Shown: positions 59,036 through 64,000 of the stretch, piece after piece
Layout of the letters: every line of letters starts with the position of its first letter
Position numbering within the stretch: position 1 is the stretch's first letter
Assembly: GCF_030247195.1 (NCBI RefSeq)
Contig: NC_080670.1
Span: 157,740,580 to 157,804,579 of the forward strand
Source: Topomyia yanbarensis
Lineage: Eukaryota; Arthropoda; Insecta; Diptera; Culicidae
Reading direction: 5' to 3'
DNA length: 64,000 nucleotides
Notes under the pieces: generated by a model
Seen by the model: only the letters and a program-made list of their open reading frames with translations
Told to the model about the DNA's origin: nothing
The model's database searches: none
Translations under genes and position numbers: made by a program

Positions 59036-59111
59036 CTGCCGTGATCCGCATAACAGTCCCATTTGCTATGGGTTTCCTATGCAGGTGGGACTGTTATGCG
59101 TATCACGGCAG
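59036..59111. repeat. 76-bp near-perfect hairpin
   Basis: CTGCCGTGATCCGCATAACA GTCCCA on the left pairs with TGGGACTGTTATGCG and TATCACGGCAG on the right, about 30 bp with few mismatches, around a short loop. It may be a minimal MITE or a hairpin RNA precursor. The flanks show no clear duplication. Confidence 0.7.
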
Positions 59112-59419
59112 AAATGTATTTGAATATTCTGCATGACATTTCCTATAAAACGTATGTGATGTAAGTAAAAAAATGGGTATACGCAAGGCCCTATACATAA
59201 GTTATAATGAGTCTTGGGGTATATTTGTATATAGACGAGAATACTAGAGAACCACAATCAATGAGTTGCTGACTAGTTCCTTCAACTGTTCGACCAACCG
59301 CCAAATGCTATTATTCGCCAGAATTTTCCTTACGTCCAGTACACTGTTAAACTATCACATTTCAATTTGCCATTGCTACCGCTTGGTTCAGGATACTAAA
59401 TACTAATTTCCATATACTT
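59112..59419. other. Region downstream of the TCP11L gene
   Basis: No coding signal. Transcription of the minus-strand gene should end here. Confidence 0.45.
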
Positions 59420-59425
59420 TTTATT
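59420..59425 (-). terminator. Candidate polyadenylation signal of the TCP11L gene
   Basis: AATAAA on the minus strand, about 115 bp after the stop codon, in a T-rich context. It is the nearest canonical hexamer. Confidence 0.5.
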
Positions 59426-59537
59426 TGCATAAAAATATACTACTACAAAGGAATCAGTAGGAAAGATAAACTACGACCATTGATATAAATGTTCCGTGGA
59501 AGAGATTGACCTGAAGTCGGGCCCTCGACTACCTACT

Positions 59538-60912
59538 CTAAGCTTTGTTCAAGATTTCATGATAATACTCTCCATAAACTGCATAGTTATAGTACGAAAT
59601 GCGTTTGAATGCTTTAGCCAAACCTTCCACGTCATCGGCAAACTCTTGGAAGCCGGGCGGCACCGGGATAGGATTGTTGGTCCTTAGCACAAGCAGAATG
59701 AAAGTTAAAAGTCGCTTCCATAGCAGGTTTCGCACGGGCGATTCTTTCTTGGCAATCTGCAGAATCTGCGTTTTGAGGCTATTTTCCGTTGTTTCATCCA
59801 ACGACGGCTGATTCAACTCTTGTAATCGACCAGCGATCACAGAACGGACATGTAGCCAAATACTTTCAATCGTATCGTCCAGGTCCTTGGTGTTGTTGCA
59901 GTTCTGTACGAGAATGACCAGCTCCTTAGCGAGGTTCTTCCTTAGTTCAGGCGATTGTGCGATCGATGGTATGGCAGCACAGGTGATGGCAAGCGTTGAA
60001 GCGCAGGTGCACAAGCGAGAAGCCCGACCTTGCAAACCGATTACTCGATCACGATCCATTTCTAGCATCTCTGGAAATTCATTCTCCGTGTTCCAGTCGA
60101 TCAATTCCAGATACGCATTAAATATTGCATCCTTTGAGCTGCGCTGTTGAGCCTCGCTCGAGGTAGTGTTTGAAGCAGCTGTCGATGGAGCAGCTGTGGC
60201 TTCGGCAGTGTTTTCGGGTACTTTGTTTCGTTTGAGCCACTTCTGGGTTTCGGGAAAGCCGTCCTTATACAGTTCCAGAAATTGTTTGAACTTTTGCTTT
60301 TCGTACTCGACCGAATTAGCAATGACCTCATTCCGAGCAGCATCGAGGAAGCAGTTAGCCATATCCAACTTCATAACGGATAAAACTTCCAAGATTCCAC
60401 GGAATAGCTCAACTACGTCCTGAATTTCTCTAAGCTTAGCAATTTGTTCGTCTCGTACCGGCGCACACGACAACGCCATAATATGAATGACAAATTTAGC
60501 ATAAGCCTGAAAGTCCAGCACTCCCTGTTCGGCTTGCTGTCTTATTACAGTTTCGTCGAGGATTTCGTTGATCCTGGCTAGGGCACGATCGTTGTTTTTG
60601 CTTAGAATACTCTGAAAGGCGTCTTTGATGTCGGACAACAGTTGAATAGCCATATCGTAGCACGGCGGTTCTCTGCCCAGCTGTTCCTTCAGAATATCCC
60701 AGTATGCCTTGTGCATGGTGTCCTTGATGATGCGTTCCAGTGAGTTCTCCGGTGGTTCATAGGGTTGCAATTTGAACTCACTATTAATGGCGATCTCGTG
60801 CGCTAGGGTCATATTTTCGATGTTCTTAACGGCGTCTTGAACCTCCTCCAGGGTAAGGATTTTCGGCGGACTGCCCGATGTACCGGGCAGAACGAACCGC
60901 GTTGGTCCAGAT
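59538..60912 (-). CDS. TCP11L1: T-complex protein 11-like protein 1, last (large) exon
   Basis: The TCP11 family is widespread in animals. The testis member modulates cAMP signalling and sperm function, while the function of the 11-like members is poorly known. The exon encodes about 458 residues to a TAG at 59538. Family blocks in order: GSPPKILTLEEVQDAVKNIE then MTLAHEIAIN; PPENSLERIIKDTMHKAYWD and QLGREPPCYDMAIQLLSDIK; SCAPVRDEQIAKLREI; LFRGILEVLSVMKLDMANCF; VEYEKQKFKQFLEL; and a variable Ala/Thr/Ser linker at about 250-285. These match vertebrate TCP11L1 (about 509 residues), so only a short N-terminus is missing. The acceptor CTTTACAG at 60913-60920 sets the exon start; the open frame continuing to an ATG at 60968 is intron read-through. 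The gene looks intact. Confidence 0.9.
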
Positions 60913-60920
60913 CTGTAAAG

Positions 60921-61699
60921 AGGAAGAAAATTTGGATCAATGCAAGCACGATTGCATTTCACTACCACAACGTCAACTCTACGGTTTATAAGATTAACTA
61001 TCTGAAAACTTATTGCAAGGGGATTCGATGTGTTTGAGAATAATTAGTTTTATGCCTATATTTGGTTTATGCTGAATTTTGGATCGCCTGCCAAAGTCTT
61101 CTAGAGTTGGCTAATGTTGATAATTAAAGGATTCCTTGGAGGAAAAAATGGAATAGTCCCCCACTTTTCCCTGAAAATAATAATTAACAAAATTGGTCAA
61201 TTATGCATCGCTGTTATCCATTATGAGGTTTAAAACGATCTAGTATCTTTCACCGAACTAAATTAACCTAGAGGCCGTGTGGCATCGGGCGATATGGAGT
61301 ATCTCGGCTAATAATTGATCCACTGTGTTTATGCTCCCATATCCCAGAAAACTACTGAAACAAAAGACTGGTCCTTGCCCTTGCTGCGTCAAGCAAATCT
61401 ATGCAAATTGTGGCCCTAATTAACCTATCAGGATCCTATAGCGGATCCGAATCGGATTAAAGACAGAACTTCAATAGATCATTTCCAGACAATTGGCCCA
61501 TGGTTCCGACAATTGATTTCTTGCCCCTACAACATTTCGAATAAATATCAGCGGGTTTTCTTCATATCAGAGAATACATAGCAGAGGGTTTTCTTCGCCG
61601 CAAATGCTTGAATGACCCGTCTAAGTAAAATTAAGGTGAATGGGTGTTTCGCTTCCTCTGTTCACGTCTAATGAGACACCTTCTGCACACTCGAATAAA
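60921..61699. other. TCP11L intron or upstream DNA
   Basis: I found no upstream TCP11L exon. The first coding exons may lie right of the window. The stretch reads as AT-rich DNA with possible LINE decay toward 61.6 kb. Confidence 0.45.
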
Positions 61700-62210
61700 T
61701 TGGTCATCCTTTGAGATGAATTGGTTGAACCATGTAGTTGTCCTCGACGAACGCGATACGCGTTCGCCGGAAAGCATCTTCCACTCGGCTACAAATGCTT
61801 CCTCTTGAATTCGCCAAATTAGTATACATCACACAAAACGTAAATCTCCTGATCAAGTCTTTGTGATAGTGTATTCTGGTAATGCGTTGAACTAATATTT
61901 GTATTTATAAAATAAGGAGTTCTGCGTGGTTATTTTCAATACACTGCGGACCTGATATCCACTGTAAACAATCGTAAAAACAGTCGCATTACCTTATTTT
62001 GGAGAACTTGCATTCGCTTACACTGTTTCTTGAATGCTGGCTGAGAAGCGCAGTAAATTCAAATTATGAAACCTATTAATCTTGCAAAGAACGCCAAACT
62101 TTCTGGTAGGAATTCCGAATTATACAGTTCACGTGTGATATCAAGATATTTGATAGCTGCAACTCGTTCAACCATCTCTCCATCTATTTTAACTGTTGCA
62201 GTGCTTGACA
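61700..62210 (-). pseudogene. LINE reverse transcriptase C-terminal relic
   Basis: On the minus strand VKIDGEMVERVAAIKYLDIT, then ESLAFFARLIGFI, corresponds to the thumb region (IDGxxIxRVxxIKYLG...KKIGFLxRL) of Jockey-like LINEs. QVLQNKVMRLFLR and RSAVY follow, as in the C-terminal segment after the thumb, then a decayed YVxCDVYxFGxFKR stretch. Stops and frame changes are frequent. It does not obviously join the other LINE pieces in the window. Confidence 0.55.
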
Positions 62211-62639
62211 TGCTCAAACGATTCTCTCACTGTAATGCACTTTCTGTAGCGACCTACTACATCTTGGTCCAAGATATACCTACAGTAGTTCTTCGTCATA
62301 ATGAACCGTTCTTGGATGTGTACCATGAATTCTTCTATCTTCGAAAAAAACAGCCCACACCAGCCACGTATTCGACGCTACCATAACGAAATTTTCTAAC
62401 TCCAACTGATGAGGATGCGTCCCATGCAGTTCCTTCAGCTTCCACGATGCGATTTATTCTTCAATTGTTTTGATATTCAGTTCAAATGATACTCCTGCTG
62501 TGCAAGATACAAGGTGCTGTAACCATGGTCAGGTTCACAAGCACTGCGGTAGATTTTATTACGGTTCAGGCCTTCTATAAAGTATCTCTGCATGTGTTGA
62601 ATTGATTGCTTGGTTGAGTTAAATAATCATAAAAACAAG

Positions 62640-62860
62640 TCCTGAATAATTAGCTATCACTTATGGTGCCAGTCCTGCACTCCTTTCCTGAACTAACCTC
62701 AAACCCAAGGCCAAAGGAGTCAACAGTTAGCAGGGTCCATCCACTTGTAAGTAGGAGCACACGCCTACCAATCAGCTCTTCAAACAATGGTAATGGACCA
62801 CGCCAGTCGAAGGCCACATGCCTAGTCCCATCCCACAGTTTTAGAATTGTTTGAGCTGAA
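62640..62860 (-). other. Unidentified open frame with acceptor-like start
   Basis: After ATAATTTCAG the minus-strand frame reads TILKLWDGTRHVAFDWRGPL then PLFEELIGRRVLLLTSGWTL and VDSFGLGFEVSSGKECRTGT, ending in a stop near 62645. The composition looks like real protein, and a second open piece (NARASKERMRHLLSSTEMES) sits just upstream before a GTAAGT. The two do not join in phase, and the gap between them is only about 42 bp. I do not recognise the family. It may be an exon of an unknown gene or a transposon remnant. Confidence 0.3.
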
Positions 62861-62864
62861 ATTA

Positions 62865-63528
62865 TAGATATTAGATATATATGATAGTGCTACTTACAGA
62901 TTCCATTTCAGTGGAAGAAAGCAAGTGTCTCATTCTCTCTTTTGAAGCTCGTGCGTTATCGATACCTACGAAATTGCAGATTAAAGATGGTCATCTCTTC
63001 TAGAAACGAAATCTAGGAGGTTGAGAATAGCTTAAAGCAATATCTAATGTTGCTTCAAATGTATGTGATCCAAGACTGGTTTAGATTATCCGTCGAGCCT
63101 AGTTTGCAAGCTTCACATAACTAGACTCACGATTTGACTCCATTCACCCACCACAACCTTACACGGAAGTCGCGCAAATGGTTCACTGAACGAGCAGCCG
63201 CCGGTGCCCTAAGACAATTTCGCTAGATTTTCAGAGCAGCGTGCACTCAGTACACTAGCGCGACTATCGGAAGGTTAGCTAAATTCATTTTAAAAACTTT
63301 TTACTCAAAGCCTGTTGCAAATTTCACGCTTTCCTTCAGTCAGTATTAGGCAATCCACCACGACATTTGTTTGACAATTCAGCGAGGGGTTTTGTCAACA
63401 AGTTTGCACCTGCGATCCGAAAACACCGTCCGACGACCATACATCGTCAGCCCGATTCGTTTGATGCTGGATCGAATCGGTGATTTTGTCGGACGTCGCA
63501 CCTACCCGAGCTACGTCAGAAGAAATAT
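62865..63528. other. No gene seen; possible 3' end or LTR of the Bel-Pao remnant
   Basis: An LTR would be expected just left of the Bel-Pao coding remnant, but I could not find repeat boundaries because the second LTR is not in the window. Confidence 0.35.
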
Positions 63529-63990
63529 TCAGCTGATCAGGAATGTTTCATGGATTGCCTTATTTTGCTTTTTCGTGTTTATATTTTTCCGATGCTCGTT
63601 TGGCAGCTCCCTGCTGTCCCGCTGGGTGACTGGTTCCGTTGAGGGTAAATTGTTGCTGTTGAACGACGTCCTCACCGTAGCGTTGCGAACTTGGCCGTCC
63701 TTTAATTTAACATCTACGATGCGTCCTTTGGGCCACAAGTTCCTTGAAAGATTCGGGATCAACGAACACCACAACATCCCCAATTTGAATAAGACTAACT
63801 GGAAAATGGCATTTTTTCGGCGATTTATCGAAGGCAAGTATTTCTGTGGACGCCTTTTCAGAAGAGGTTCTGTCGCTGCTGCCACAAGAACAATCACCGA
63901 TTCGATGGTGGAATATCAACAATCCTCTGCCACTTCATCCCGTCATCGGCTACATTCTCCACATTGTTCAAAACGCCCGGCCACTTTCTC
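63529..63990 (-). pseudogene. Bel-Pao retrotransposon polyprotein remnant, integrase deleted
   Basis: Reading inward from the right edge on the minus strand, ENVADDGMKWQRI resembles the end of the Bel-Pao RNase H region. It is followed almost at once by the C-terminal DUF5641-type domain of the integrase. That domain is split over two phases: one carries SLIQIGDVVVFVDPESF, the other LWPKGRIVDVKLKDGQVRNA TVRT. The zinc-binding and catalytic parts of the integrase, normally several hundred residues, are missing between. The call rests on short motifs. Confidence 0.55.
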
Positions 63991-64000
63991 CACTTTGTAT

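Noticed and set aside
60913..60968. Upstream ATG of the TCP11L frame as the true start
   Set aside because: The first 18 codons do not resemble the family, and a consensus splice acceptor lies exactly where similarity begins.

Overview
The window reads as nuclear DNA of an insect, most likely a culicine mosquito. It is AT-rich and intron-dominated, and it is packed with small DNA transposons, tRNA-derived SINEs and non-LTR retrotransposon remnants of kinds familiar from Aedes and Culex. I cannot fix the species from sequence alone. Most long open frames here are chance frames or lie inside repeats.

Only two host genes are recognisable, both on the minus strand. The first is an AMP deaminase gene. 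A shared internal exon lies at 8479-8671, and two candidate alternative first exons at 22039-22162 and 48891-48978 end in the splice phase that fits it. If this is right, most of the window from 8.7 to 49 kb is first-intron DNA of that gene, and the catalytic exons lie off the left edge. The second is a T-complex 11-like gene (TCP11L1 family). Its large last exon spans 59538-60912, with a splice acceptor at its upstream edge and a polyadenylation signal at 59420-59425.

Everything else is mobile DNA. From left to right: a Tc1-like fragment and a hAT-type MITE (0-0.6 kb); a non-LTR ORF1 relic (1.1-2.0 kb); a SINE and a MITE nested in a MITE (7.0-8.4 kb); a complete-looking ORF1-only retroelement (10.2-11.1 kb); a 7.2 kb PIF/Harbinger transposon (11550-18708) with an intact three-exon Myb-like gene, a damaged transposase and several later insertions; a second SINE (19.3 kb); TTAA- and TA-flanked MITEs (21-27 kb); a Tigger-like MITE expanded by a 33-bp minisatellite (35.5 kb); a 192-bp MITE (35.9 kb) with a sister at 50.3 kb; an RTE-like reverse transcriptase relic (38.3-39.2 kb); an ORF1 relic carrying two inverted SINE copies (39.8-41.8 kb); a 0.9 kb TTCATT-rich array (43.9-44.8 kb); a Mutator-like transposase start (51.2 kb); an I-type LINE relic interrupted by a hAT MITE (54.5-57.7 kb); further LINE pieces (57.7-58.1 and 61.7-62.2 kb); and a Bel-Pao remnant at the right edge.

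The most unusual signal is a family of RRM plus zinc-knuckle ORF1 elements seen at least six times without any adjoining ORF2. One copy is bounded by an 18-bp target-site duplication. Two copies end in a conserved 3' hairpin whose loop, but not its stem, is shared with a separate LINE tail in the same window. This looks like a mosquito counterpart of ORF1-only (HAL1-like) LINE derivatives mobilised in trans.
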